Of a stretch of 64,000 nucleotides of DNA, positions 25,781 through 35,800 are shown piece by piece (the stretch's first letter is position 1; each line of letters begins with the position of its first letter). A model generated the notes under the pieces. It made no database searches and had not been told where the DNA came from. It saw only the letters and a program-made list of their open reading frames with translations. The stretch is from contig NZ_FRCL01000014.1 of the NCBI RefSeq assembly GCF_900142885.1, forward strand, positions 25,574-89,573, written 5' to 3'. Source of the stretch: Flavobacterium xinjiangense. GTDB lineage: Bacteria > Bacteroidota > Bacteroidia > Flavobacteriales > Flavobacteriaceae. Both the position numbers and the translations under genes were made by a program.

Positions 25781-26668
25781 TGGAAATAAAAATAAATGAT
25801 CAGGATTTACCAGGATTGTATCAATCAGCCGATAGTTCTTCTTTAAAAGAACAAAAAAAATATTTTAAAGGAATAGCTTACTATTTAATCCTCTTAATTA
25901 TAGCCGCTCTTTTTGCATTTTTATCAGATAGTCAGGAATACCCCATCTTTAAAATAATATCCACAGTATTATTCTTAGCTACTCTATCAATAACGATTTG
26001 GTTAAAAGTTAGCAGACCTGACGACATTTGGTATAACGGTCGTGCAGTAGCAGAATCCGTTAAAACTCGCTCTTGGAGATGGATGATGAGGACAGAGCCC
26101 TATTTTGACTGTGAGAAAGTTGAAGAAATGAGAAAACATTTTATCAATGATCTTAAAACTATTCTAAGACAAAACGAAAGCTTGATAGGTAAATTAGGTA
26201 TCGAAGCAAGTATTGAGGATCCCATAACCGATAAAATGGTTGAAGTCAGAAAACTATCACTACAAGAAAGGTTTGATCTCTATCGTAAAGAAAGAATTAC
26301 CAATCAAGCATTATGGTACACCAGTAAGGCAAAATTCAATAAAAGAAAATCATCTATTTGGTTTTGGATCTCTGTAGGTCTTCATATTGTTGCTATCATT
26401 CTATTATTGATAAGCATATACCAAGTGCATGTTAAACTACCCATTGCAGTCATTGCGGTGGCAGCCTCTTCTGTCTTAACTTGGGTTCAAGCTAAAAAAA
26501 AACAATGAACTTTCATCATCATATTCTTTGACAGCTCACGAAATTATTCTAATAAAATCTGAATCGACAATAATTAACTCAGAAAAGGAATTTTCAGAAT
26601 ATATTATGAATTGTGAAAATGCCTTCTCAAGGGAGCATACACAATGGTTTGCCAGGAAAAATGAGTAA
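25780..26668 (+). CDS. SLATT-type (DUF4231) membrane effector, frameshifted near the 3' end
   Basis: The first reading frame gives 242 residues with two helix pairs (YYLILLIIAALFAFL and ISTVLFLATLSITIWL near the start; WFWISVGLHIVAIILLLI near 200-218) and the family-typical YNGRAVAESVKTRSWRWMMR. It stops at 26508 just after a run of nine A (26494-26502). One A fewer continues the protein for about 55 residues as NNELSSSYSLTAHEIILIKS ... FSREHTQWFARKNE, the ending expected of this family. It stops at 26666-26668, overlapping the next gene's ATG. SLATT proteins are predicted pore-formers triggered by nucleotide or TIR signalling. Confidence 0.82.
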
Positions 26669-27335
26669 CTTAAAAAATAGGAAACCGATAAAAGAAAACA
26701 CAACCTATCGTAAAGGATTTACAATTAGTAACATTGCAGCGATAATAACTTTTTCAGGATTTGTTTTGTATGGTTTAGGCTGGCTATATTGGACAAACTA
26801 TCTCAGTGTTTTTAATATTGATAAATCATTTTTTGAAATGGATGTTAACAAAGCTATTGTTTCAACACTTCACTATGCATTTTTTGTTATAATCATGTTT
26901 TCTCAATATCTATGCTATTTGTACAAAGGTATAAAAAATGAAAATTTTAGTTTGTTATTTTTCATTTTGACAACAATATCTGGGGTTTATCTTACCGCTA
27001 TTTATTTTGTAAATGATGAAGATATTAAAAATCTATTAAATGCACTTTCTATTCTATTAGTAGTTTGTTTACTTGTTTTTAAACCTTTATTTTTGACTAG
27101 ATTTCGCAAACAAAGCATCAATAAGGAATTTGTCTTACTTTTTTCATTTATATTCTTGTTTACTCCTGTATTTTACTACATTCATCAAAGTAAAAAAGAT
27201 GCTAAAAACTTTATCAGAAATTATAGAGAAAACATAGAGTTAACAACCAACGATAATTCTAAAATCATTTCTGGAAAACTAATCCTTTTTATGAATGAAA
27301 AATATTTTATAATGACAAAAATCAACAATAAATAG
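26661..27335 (+). CDS. Membrane protein of the TIR/SLATT operon
   Basis: A 224-residue integral membrane protein beginning MSNLKNRKPIKENTTYRKGF. I chose this ATG because it overlaps the restored SLATT stop (ATGAGTAA); an upstream in-frame GTG lies inside the SLATT gene. Five or so hydrophobic helices are visible (IAAIITFSGFVLYGLGWLYW; ALSILLVVCLLVFKPLFL; FVLLFSFIFLFTPVFYYI), followed by a polar C-terminal 45 residues. The family is not recognised. It is the last gene of the operon and could be a second membrane effector or an immunity factor. Confidence 0.72.
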   Translation: MSNLKNRKPIKENTTYRKGFTISNIAAIITFSGFVLYGLGWLYWTNYLSVFNIDKSFFEMDVNKAIVSTLHYAFFVIIMFSQYLCYLYKGIKNENFSLLFFILTTISGVYLTAIYFVNDEDIKNLLNALSILLVVCLLVFKPLFLTRFRKQSINKEFVLLFSFIFLFTPVFYYIHQSKKDAKNFIRNYRENIELTTNDNSKIISGKLILFMNEKYFIMTKINNK

Positions 27336-27759
27336 AATGTTATTGCAATAAATAGTTCAAATATTTTGAATTCAAAGATTCTAATTGATAACAATTAACT
27401 AGCATAACAAGTCGAATATATCTATATCATCTCAAAGCTAATGCGCAAATTTTTTCCATGCCCGCACGTCAAAGTTATCAAATCTAAATAACAACAAAAA
27501 ACTGAAATCTGAATCTATTTTTCACTTCAACTAGCTTAGAAAAAGAAATGTCTCACCAAAATATTCTACAATATTTTAGTACAGAACATCTACTAAGAAG
27601 AAAAAAGCAAGTTTCCCATCTTATTATTTTTGTACTGTTTTTTTTTGTTGGCAATTTTTGAGAGCATTTTTGTAAAAAAAATATACATTTAGAAAAAAAC
27701 ATAATCAATTATAAATATTGAATTTAATAAAATATAAATTCGTAATTAAAATAAAATAA
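27336..27759. other. AT-rich gap without a visible gene
   Basis: This 424-base stretch separates the TIR/SLATT operon from the PLD gene. I see no convincing frame, hairpin terminator or repeat in it. The last 150 bases are extremely AT-rich and could hold the PLD gene promoter. Confidence 0.4.
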
Positions 27760-29184
27760 ATGCCTAAATTTTTAAATACTCAGGGATTAAGCGAATGGAT
27801 ATCCCGTATCATTGATGAAACCCAAAGAGAATTAGTTATTATCTCCCCCTATTTACAACTTTCTAACAAGATTTTTCAAAAATTAATGAAAGCCAATGAT
27901 CGAGGCGTTGAAATTATTTTTATTTATAGAGAACTACAGGTTAAAGAATCTGAAAAAGGTAAATTACTGGCTATTGATAATTTGAATTTGATGTACCATC
28001 CGAACATACATGCCAAATGTATGTACAACGAAAATTTTCTGCTTATCGGCTCTATGAATCTGTATGAGTATTCAGAAAAAAATAACCGGGAAATGGGTAT
28101 CCTATTTCACAAGATGGATATTCCGGAACTGGGCGATGATACATGGGGCAATGCTGATAATGATAACCTTTTCGATGAAGCTTTAGAAGAAATCATTGAA
28201 ATAAAGAATGGAGCAGAAATGGAGCGCCCTAGCCGAGAGACTGTCGAAGATAAGTTTGAATTAGATATCCTTAAAAACAAATTAGATAAAACTCAAGAGT
28301 ATGTAAAACTAATCAATGATATTTTTATTCATAAAAAGTTTATTGTTATTGATAATAATGTCTTTTTGTGTAAAAGCTATATGGATAAAGTAGATGTAAC
28401 GATAAGTAGCAGAATTGAATTTTTCTTAAACCTAGATAAGAATAAATTAAATCAATTATATAGAAAATATGAAAACAACATAAAAAGCATGGAATTTTCT
28501 TTTTCCGGTTTTAAATTTTATTGGAATACACCTGTACAAATTTGTTTATACAATGATTCTAAACATCCGTTTTGGGACAATATTGAGACAAATGAAGCTA
28601 CTGTTCGACTAAGAAAGAAAGGAATTGATGAGGTAATTCAATTTATAAAATCAGAAATAATAACTAACAATAACACCGATAATAATACATCGGCCGTACC
28701 TGCTATCGGTACAGTAAAATTAACCCAAACAGGTAAAGCTATTAAGGAAACGGCAGAAATAAAGGAGGAAAGTACAAAAGTTAAGGAAGGATTGTCTCCA
28801 TTAAGTCCGTTCGAAATCGGGAAAATTAAAGAATCCTTTAAGGAAAAATTCCCAGAATCCAAAATAAATAGTACTGCTGAATATGTGTATTGCAATCATC
28901 TGTTACCTTACGGAGATGTCATGTTCAGAGAAGGATTTGAAATACGATTTATCAACGTAAGAAATCATAATCAGATTATAGATATTTTGCGGGCTATTAA
29001 TTTTGAGAAGAACCATTATAAATATGAACAAAAATTGACAATAAAAAACAATCAACCCCCATATTTATCATATGTACCACAAGGAGTTAATGATATTCAA
29101 AAATTAATCTACGATTATATATTTATGACCAAAACAATTTTAGATAAAACAAGAAATATTGAAATTCAAAAAATGTTCATTTAA
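27760..29184 (+). CDS. Phospholipase D-family protein with one HxK motif
   Basis: A 474-residue protein with a PLD-like catalytic domain in the first 160 residues. RELVIISPYLQLSNKIFQKL and HPNIHAKCMYNENFLLIGSM followed by NL give the HxK(x)nN pattern, with only one HKD set. The remaining 300 residues are unrecognised, with an internal Asn/Thr-rich linker near residue 310. Single-motif PLD proteins act as dimers and include nucleases, restriction-type enzymes and phosphotransferases. Next to a TIR/SLATT operon, a DNA-targeting defence role is plausible. It has its own AT-rich upstream region, so it is probably a separate unit. Confidence 0.75.
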   Translation: MPKFLNTQGLSEWISRIIDETQRELVIISPYLQLSNKIFQKLMKANDRGVEIIFIYRELQVKESEKGKLLAIDNLNLMYHPNIHAKCMYNENFLLIGSMNLYEYSEKNNREMGILFHKMDIPELGDDTWGNADNDNLFDEALEEIIEIKNGAEMERPSRETVEDKFELDILKNKLDKTQEYVKLINDIFIHKKFIVIDNNVFLCKSYMDKVDVTISSRIEFFLNLDKNKLNQLYRKYENNIKSMEFSFSGFKFYWNTPVQICLYNDSKHPFWDNIETNEATVRLRKKGIDEVIQFIKSEIITNNNTDNNTSAVPAIGTVKLTQTGKAIKETAEIKEESTKVKEGLSPLSPFEIGKIKESFKEKFPESKINSTAEYVYCNHLLPYGDVMFREGFEIRFINVRNHNQIIDILRAINFEKNHYKYEQKLTIKNNQPPYLSYVPQGVNDIQKLIYDYIFMTKTILDKTRNIEIQKMFI

Positions 29185-29299
29185 TAGAAATAACGACATG
29201 GACATTGAATGGAAAATAAACCAAAAAAACATCAAAAATCTAATATTCAATCGACACTATCCCATAAAGTGTGTAAGTTGAAAAGTTAAGGCTTCGAAT

Positions 29300-30502
29300 T
29301 TAAAGTCGGAGCCTTTTGTCAAATATAAGGGTAAATTGGTTTAAAACAATTCCCCAGTTTCGGACAGGCATTGACCATTTCTTGGTTGCTTCTCTTAAAG
29401 CCAAATATACCGATTTAAGCACAGCATCATCTGTGGGGAATGACATTTTATTTTTATTTTATTTTCGGATTTTACCATTAAGATTTTCAATTAAATTTGT
29501 AGTATAAATAATTTTTCGGATTTCAATTGGGAAGTCAAAAAACACTGTTAGCTCATCCCAGTTGTCACGCCAAGATTTGATAGCATAAGAATATTTAGCA
29601 TCCCATTTATCGGCAAAATCGTTTAATGCTAGCTCTGCTGCTTGTTTTGTTGCAGCGTTGTAAATATGTTTCATATCGGCAGTAAACTGCTTGCGGTCTT
29701 TCCATACAACGTATTTACAGGCATTCCTAATTTGATGAACCACACATATTTGGGTTTGAGACTCCGGAAAAACACTTCTGATTGTTTGAGTAAAGCCGTT
29801 CAAATTATCGGTAGCTGTGATAAGAATATCTTCTACACCACGAGCTTTTAAATCAGTTAGAACACTCATCCAAAAACTACTACTTTCGTTTTTGCCAAGC
29901 CACATACCTAAGACTTCCTTTTTACCTTCTCTGTTGAGTCCAACAGCTAAATAAATGGTTTTGTTGATTACTTTGGAGCCTTCTCTAACTTTGAAAACAA
30001 TTCCATCCATCCAAACAATTAAATAAAGATCGTCCAAAGGCCTATTTTGCCAAGTAATTACTTCAGTGGTAATTGTGTTTGTAATTCGTGATATTGTTGA
30101 AGTGGAGACTTCAAAATCATATACCTCCTTGATTTGTTCCTCAATGTCGCTAACGCTCATTCCTTTTGCATAAAGAGATTTAATAACATTTTCTATGCCT
30201 TGAGCTATATTTCCTCTTTTTGGAACCAGTATAGGATTAAATGAAGAGTCTATATCGCGCGGAACTTTGATTTCATTTTCTCCAAAAGAGGTCTTTATTT
30301 TTTTGGTTCCGTGTCCGTTACGATAATTTCCGCTGGCGGTTTTATCGTGCTTCTCATTGTCTAAATGAGCATCGAGTTCGGCATCTAGCATGTGTTCCAC
30401 AGCTCGTTTGTGCATCGTTTTGAAGAATGAGGTTAAATCATCCGCATTCTTGAAAGATTTATAAAAATCTTTGTTGTTTAATAATTCGTCTTTGTCGATC
30501 AT
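29300..30502 (-). pseudogene. IS256-family transposase with a premature stop
   Basis: The first 347 codons encode a normal IS256 transposase with catalytic acidic residues in LIVWMDGIVFKVREG and ITATDNLNGF, and the expected Glu in TTNLIENLNGKIRK. After IRK comes an in-frame TAA (29459-29461). The same frame then goes on with [20 protein letters not shown] to a stop at 29300, which is the usual end of the family (400 residues in total). The loss of about 53 C-terminal residues should impair function, although readthrough cannot be excluded. It lies between the defence island and the repressor/polymerase cassette. Confidence 0.85.
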
Positions 30503-30544
30503 AACTATGTAAATTTTAAAAATATGAAAAAAAGTTATTTCCGA

Positions 30545-30583
30545 AAATTTTTTTTGAGCTTTGAGGGCTCAAAAAATTTTCAG
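30545..30583. other. Strong AT-rich hairpin inside the IS256 element
   Basis: GAAAATTTTTTTTGAGC pairs with GCTCAAAAAATTTTC around a seven-base loop, between the right end and the transposase start. Such hairpins near IS ends commonly stop outside transcripts from driving the transposase. Confidence 0.6.
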
Positions 30584-30834
30584 AATAACTTTTCGACTTA
30601 CACAGTTAGTGAGACACTACCATTCAAATCTCCTTACAGTCAAACTCCGTTATTTATTTGTTTAAATACTTTTTTAGATAGTATCTTTTCATTTAATAAT
30701 TTTGTGTGCACAACAATTTACTTTGTAATTTCTTGTCAAAATTTGTATAGTCCCGGTACACCTCGATAACTTAAAATCCTTAAAAAAATAAAGAAAGTTA
30801 CTTTCTGTATCTTTAATGCGGAATTTAGAATTAC

Positions 30835-31596
30835 TTAATATCTTTTTATATCTTTAATTTCATTACTTAATTTTAAATACATATCTTTTATAGTATTAGG
30901 AATAGAATTATTCGGCTTAAACTCTTTAATTGCTATACTACAGGTATATTCCCAAATTTCTAAAATATCAGAAGCCTTGACTTCGTAAGCGGGATAAAAA
31001 CTATTGTCTGATTCCACAACCAATATATTTTTTTTATTTTTATTCAATCGTTTATACACCATACCCTCACTTTTGGTTATTAGGATATAAGTCTTGCCAT
31101 CCATTACTTCGCCCAATTTTTCAATATAGCGCCCGACGATGATGGAACCGTCCTCGTGTGGGGGCATAGAATCACCTTCTACAGGAAATCCTCTATGCTT
31201 TCCTGGGCCCAAAAAGGGCAGAGAAATCTGTTGCAAACTTTCAATATATTCCGGATCGGCATAACCATTCAAATACCCAGCCTTAACTTTTTGAGTAACA
31301 ATTTCAATAAAATTCTCCCCGTTGGTATCAACAGTGATTGGCAATACCAATCTGTTATTTTCTAATTTCAGCAAATTATCCATCGGAATTTTTCGAACAT
31401 CTACAGAAAGCAGTAGATCAATACTAATATGGTAATAATGCGCTATTCTTTTCAGTATTTCATAAGGGGCTTCTGAAGTCCCATATTCATATTTCGCATA
31501 CCTCCCTCGACTTATCACCAGTGATTCGGCTACCTCTTCCTGAGTAATTTTCTTTTTCTCCCTAAGGCTCCTGATGTTGTCGAAAAATAAAGACAT
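30835..31596 (-). CDS. LexA/CI-like repressor (XRE domain plus S24 peptidase domain)
   Basis: A 253-residue repressor. I started it at MSLFFDNIRSLREKKKITQE (ATG 31596), where the helix-turn-helix begins; an upstream frame adds residues with no family support. HTH: EEVAESLVISRGRYAKYE (about 20-38). The S24 domain has FPVEGDSMPPHEDG (catalytic Ser of GDSM, about 173) and the Lys partner in GMVYKRLNK (about 208), so self-cleavage on RecA activation is likely. It is divergent from the polymerase genes with palindromic TTGTTA...TAACAA sites between them. This is the arrangement of an SOS-like switch controlling mutagenic polymerases. Confidence 0.9.
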   Translation of the reverse strand: MSLFFDNIRSLREKKKITQEEVAESLVISRGRYAKYEYGTSEAPYEILKRIAHYYHISIDLLLSVDVRKIPMDNLLKLENNRLVLPITVDTNGENFIEIVTQKVKAGYLNGYADPEYIESLQQISLPFLGPGKHRGFPVEGDSMPPHEDGSIIVGRYIEKLGEVMDGKTYILITKSEGMVYKRLNKNKKNILVVESDNSFYPAYEVKASDILEIWEYTCSIAIKEFKPNNSIPNTIKDMYLKLSNEIKDIKRY

Positions 31597-31603
31597 AGTG
31601 ATT

Positions 31604-31650
31604 TTGTTATAATTTGTAACAACAAATATAATCAAATTTGTTACAATCTG
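31604..31650. promoter_or_regulatory. Palindromic operator candidates between repressor and polymerase genes
   Basis: TTGTTATAATTTGTAACAA (31604-31622) is an inverted repeat with arms TTGTTA/TAACAA. A second related half-site pair reads AATTTGTTACAATC at 31635-31648. The repeated TTGTTAC/GTAACAA unit between divergent genes, one a self-cleaving repressor, points to its binding sites. The site assignment is inferred. Confidence 0.6.
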
Positions 31651-31686
31651 TACTAATTTTGTAAAGTATAAAACAAGGAAAGGATT

Positions 31687-32868
31687 ATGATAAGAGCAAT
31701 TGTACATATGGATTTAGATACTTTTTTTGGATCCTGTGAAAGACTGGGGAATTCAAAACTGGAGGAGATACCATTGATTATTGGTGGTGGTGACCGCGGC
31801 GTAGTGGCTTCTTGCTCCTACGAAGCCCGCACCTTCGGAGTTCGTTCCGCTATGCCTATTAAAATGGCTCTCCGCCTCTGCCCGCAGGCAAAAGTAATGA
31901 AAGGCGATATGGAATTGTATTCCAAATTATCACATGACGTCACCGAAGTGATTCAGGAGAAAGCACCAGTCGTGGAAAAAGCCAGCATAGATGAATTCTA
32001 CCTCGATATTACCGGAATGGATAAATTTTATGGGGGGTATAAATGGTCCAACGAGCTTGCCCAATCCATTACCAGAGAAACTGGCTTACCAATAAGCTTT
32101 GCGCTATCAGTAAACAAAACCGTTTCCAAAATTGGCACCGGAGAAGCAAAACCAAAAGGGAACTTGGAAATTCCGGAAAATAGGGTAAGGTCTTTCTTAA
32201 ATCCGCTTTCCATTCAAAAAATACCCATGGTGGGCGATGTGACGTTTCAACTAGTATCCCGAATAGGAGTCCGTAATATTCAGACCCTTTCTGAAATGCC
32301 TGCTGAAGTTTTACAGCGAATGATCGGTAAAAACGGCATCGATATTTGGAAGAAAGCCAACGGAATCGATAATAATCCTGTGGAACCCTATACGGAACGG
32401 AAATCCATTTCAACGGAACATACTTTTAGTCAGGATACCATTGATATTCCAAAATTGAAATCGATACTTATTGGAATGGTGGAAAAATTAGCCTTCCAAC
32501 TGCGTTCCGAAGAATGGCTGACTTCAACCGTTGTGATTAAGATACGCTATGCCAATTTTGATACGGAAACCAAACAATGCAAAGTACCTTACACTTCAGC
32601 CGATCATACGCTTACCAAAACCGTTACCGATTTATTTGATAAAGTATACCAGCGTAGGATGCGGATTCGCTTAATTGGAATTCGTTTTAGTGGACTCGTC
32701 AGAGGTACCTATCAAATCAACTTATTTGAGGACACCGAAGAAATGTTGTCTTTGTATCAAGCCATGGACCGAATGAAAATTAGGTATGGTTTTGATGCAG
32801 TAATGTGTTGTGCCGGAGCTACCTTCAAACCAAATAACAAGTCGGAAATTTTAAAACGTAAATTATAA
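31687..32868 (+). CDS. dinB: Y-family DNA polymerase (DinB/pol IV-like)
   Basis: A 393-residue translesion polymerase. The catalytic acidic residues are in VHMDLDTFFGSCERLG (residues 6-11) and KASIDEFYLDITGMD (about 105). PLIIGGGDRGVVASCSYEAR and the SVNKTVSKIGTGEAKPKG palm/fingers region are family-typical, and the little-finger domain follows. It starts 91 bases from the divergent repressor and is followed after 3 bases by DnaE, so repressor, DinB and DnaE form a damage-inducible unit comparable to imuB-dnaE2 mutagenesis cassettes. No beta-clamp motif was looked for. Confidence 0.92.
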   Translation: MIRAIVHMDLDTFFGSCERLGNSKLEEIPLIIGGGDRGVVASCSYEARTFGVRSAMPIKMALRLCPQAKVMKGDMELYSKLSHDVTEVIQEKAPVVEKASIDEFYLDITGMDKFYGGYKWSNELAQSITRETGLPISFALSVNKTVSKIGTGEAKPKGNLEIPENRVRSFLNPLSIQKIPMVGDVTFQLVSRIGVRNIQTLSEMPAEVLQRMIGKNGIDIWKKANGIDNNPVEPYTERKSISTEHTFSQDTIDIPKLKSILIGMVEKLAFQLRSEEWLTSTVVIKIRYANFDTETKQCKVPYTSADHTLTKTVTDLFDKVYQRRMRIRLIGIRFSGLVRGTYQINLFEDTEEMLSLYQAMDRMKIRYGFDAVMCCAGATFKPNNKSEILKRKL

Positions 32869-32871
32869 CAA

Positions 32872-35800
32872 ATGTACCTCAACTGTCATTCTTTTCATTC
32901 CCTGCGCTACGGTACTATACCATTGCTGGATCTCGTTCAGCAAGCTGCTGTTTGTGGGGTGAAAAGAATGGCATTAACGGATATCAATACGGTTACCGGT
33001 ATTTATGATTTTATAAAAGCATGCAACGGAGTTGGGATAAAACCACTCGTGGGTATCGAATTTCGTTGCAACCATCAATTGCGTTATATCGGTTTGGCTA
33101 AAAATGTGAATGGTTTAGCCGAAATGAACCGCTTTCTGACCCAACATAATTTTGAGGCCATTCCCTTGCCATTGGTCGCACCCTCATTTAAGGACGTAAT
33201 CATTATTTATCCTTTTGAAAACTTGCCTTCCTTTTTAAAAGATAATGAATATCTAGGTATTACTTCCGAACAGCTACCCAAATTGTTTTTACCCCAATGG
33301 AAGACTTGGATTCACAAAATGGTGGTTCTGCAATCAGTCACCTTCCGTACCAAAAGAGAATTTAATTTGCATAAAATCCTGAGAGTTATTGATACCAATG
33401 TGATTTTATCCAAATTGACTGAAAACGATTATTGTAAGACGTCTGAAGTAATGATTCCTTTAGAGGAACTGCTTTCGAAATTTGAGGAATATACGCAAAT
33501 TATCGAAAACACTTTAAAACTGATGGATCTGTGCGATTTTAAATTTGACTTCAAAACGTCCAAAAACAAAAAATACTATTCCGGAAGTCTGGAAAGCGAC
33601 ATGCTGCTTTTGACTAAACTCGCTCAGGAGGGATTAATTAAAAAGTATGGTACCGATAATCCGCAAGCAACAGCAAGAGTGGAAAAAGAATTAAAGGTAA
33701 TTGATCAATTGGAATTCAGCGGTTATTTTCTCATCACCTGGGACATCATTCAATACAGCATGAGCCAAGGCTTTTTGCATATTGGTCGGGGCAGCGGTGC
33801 CAGCAGTATCGTGAGTTATTGTCTGGGCATCACGGACATCTGCCCGATAGAATTGGATTTGTATTTTGAACGCTTCCTCAATGTGAACCGCAAGAGTCCT
33901 CCCGATTTTGACTTTGACTGGTCCTGGAAAGAACGCGATACTATACTCAAATACATTTTTGATACCTACGGTGCCGATCATGTCGCTTTCTGCGGAACCA
34001 ATGTGGAATTCAAATACCGCTCCATATTCCGGGAAGTGGGTAAAGTATTTGGATTGCCGAAGGAAGAATTGGATACATTGGCTAAAAACCCGATGGCGTT
34101 GCATGATACCAATCAAATCGTAAAGCTAGTCCAAGAATACGGAATGTTGCTCGAAAAATACCCCAATCAACGCAGCATGCATTCCTGCGGCATCTTGATT
34201 TCGGAAGAACCCATCACCAATTATACACCACTAGAAATGCCTCCGAAAGGGTTTCAAATCGTTTTGTTCGACATGTACATTGCAGAAGACATCGGTTTTG
34301 AAAAGTTTGATCTTCTAAGCCAAAGGGAAATTGGCCATATCGATGACAGTGTGAAGTTGATTGAGAAAAACAGAGGAATCAAAGTAGATATACGCGACAC
34401 TTCTATATCAAAAAATGAGGCGAAGGCAAATCACTTTTTGAGCCGTCTGAAATGTGACAATTATAAAACGCTTGTTGCTGCCTCTTCTATCATCCGTCCG
34501 GGGGTCGCCCAATCAGGTATGATGAAGGAATATATTTTCCGGCACAATCATCCGGATAAGTTCGAATATTTTCATGACGTTTTTAAAGAACAGCTCGGCG
34601 AAACCTATGGTGTGATGGTCTATCAGGAAGATGTAATCAAGATTGCATTACACTATGCTGGCCTCCCCGCTGCCGATGGAGATATTCTGCGTAGGGCGAT
34701 GAGTGGTAAAGGACGTTCCAAAGCAGCGTTGCAAAAAGTAAAAGACAATTACTTTGCCTGTTGTGCGCAAAAAGGACATCCGCTGAAGTTGAGTGAAGAA
34801 ATATACCGTCAGATTGAATCCTTTGCTGGCTACTCGTTTTGCAAAGCACACTCTGCCTCTTATGCGGTGGAAAGTTACCAAAGTCTCTACCTCAAAGTCT
34901 ACTATCCTATTGAATGTATGTTAGCCGTTATCAATAATCAGGGTGGTTTTTACCGTACTGAAGTATACGTTCATGAAGCCAAAATGTCGGGTGCAACCAT
35001 TCAGAATCCCTGTGTAAATAAGAGCGATTATGAAACTGCCCTATTCGGCATCGACGTCTATCTTGGTTTGATGCTTCTGGAAGGTTTGGAAAGTAAAGAA
35101 GCGCATTGTATAGTTCAGGAGCGGGAAGAAAAGGGGAAATTCAACTCTTTGGAAGATTTTATCAATCGCATTCCAATAGGCATTGAAGGCATACAAATTT
35201 TGATTTTTATCGGAGCGTTCCGCTTTACGGAAAAAACAAAAAACCAACTGCTGGTGATCGCCAGACTCATTCTGGTCAATTTCAAACCCGAAAACAGAAA
35301 CTTGATGTTGCTGCAAGAACCAATCAAAGAATATGAACTCCCAATACTGGAACGCTCCCCTTTTGAAGATGCTTTTGATGAAATCGAATTGTTGAGTTTT
35401 CCGGTCTCCTGCACCCCATTCGATTTATTACAGACAAAATATAGGGGACACGTAATGGCAAAAGACTTATTGAGTCACCATAAAAAAACGGTAAAAATGC
35501 TAGCCTATCTTATTTCAAGAAAACATGTGCCTACCAAAATGGGCGCCATGTATTTTGGAACTTGGGTAGACATAGAGGGCGAATATTTTGACACGGCACA
35601 TTTCACAAAAAGTTTGGAGAAATATCCGTTTCAAGGTGGGGGCTGTTATTTATTATTGGGAACTGTTGAAGTGGATTATCACTTTCCTACTATTACCATT
35701 TCCAAAATGGCTAAAATGCCCTTCATCTCCGATCCAAGGTATTCCAACACCAGCGACCGGCAATATAAAGTACACCAACAGATTCGGGAAGATGTCAGCA

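Larger units (their letters stand above)
29261..30614 (-). mobile_element. IS256-family insertion sequence
   Basis: The element contains an IS256-type transposase flanked by inverted ends: TGTGTAAGTTGAAAAGTTA on the left and, reading inward from the right, TGTGTAAGTCGAAAAGTTA. GACACTAT lies just outside the left end and GACACTAC just outside the right, a likely 8-bp target duplication with one change. A strong hairpin (30545-30583) precedes the transposase and may block incoming transcription. The exact tips are estimated. Confidence 0.75.

Noticed and set aside
29316..29507. Plus-strand small frame inside the IS256 element
   Set aside because: It is antisense to the transposase C-terminus, which continues past the premature stop.
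31597..31707. Upstream extension of the LexA/CI-like repressor
   Set aside because: It would cover the operator palindromes and precede the helix-turn-helix with a hydrophobic, unrelated stretch.
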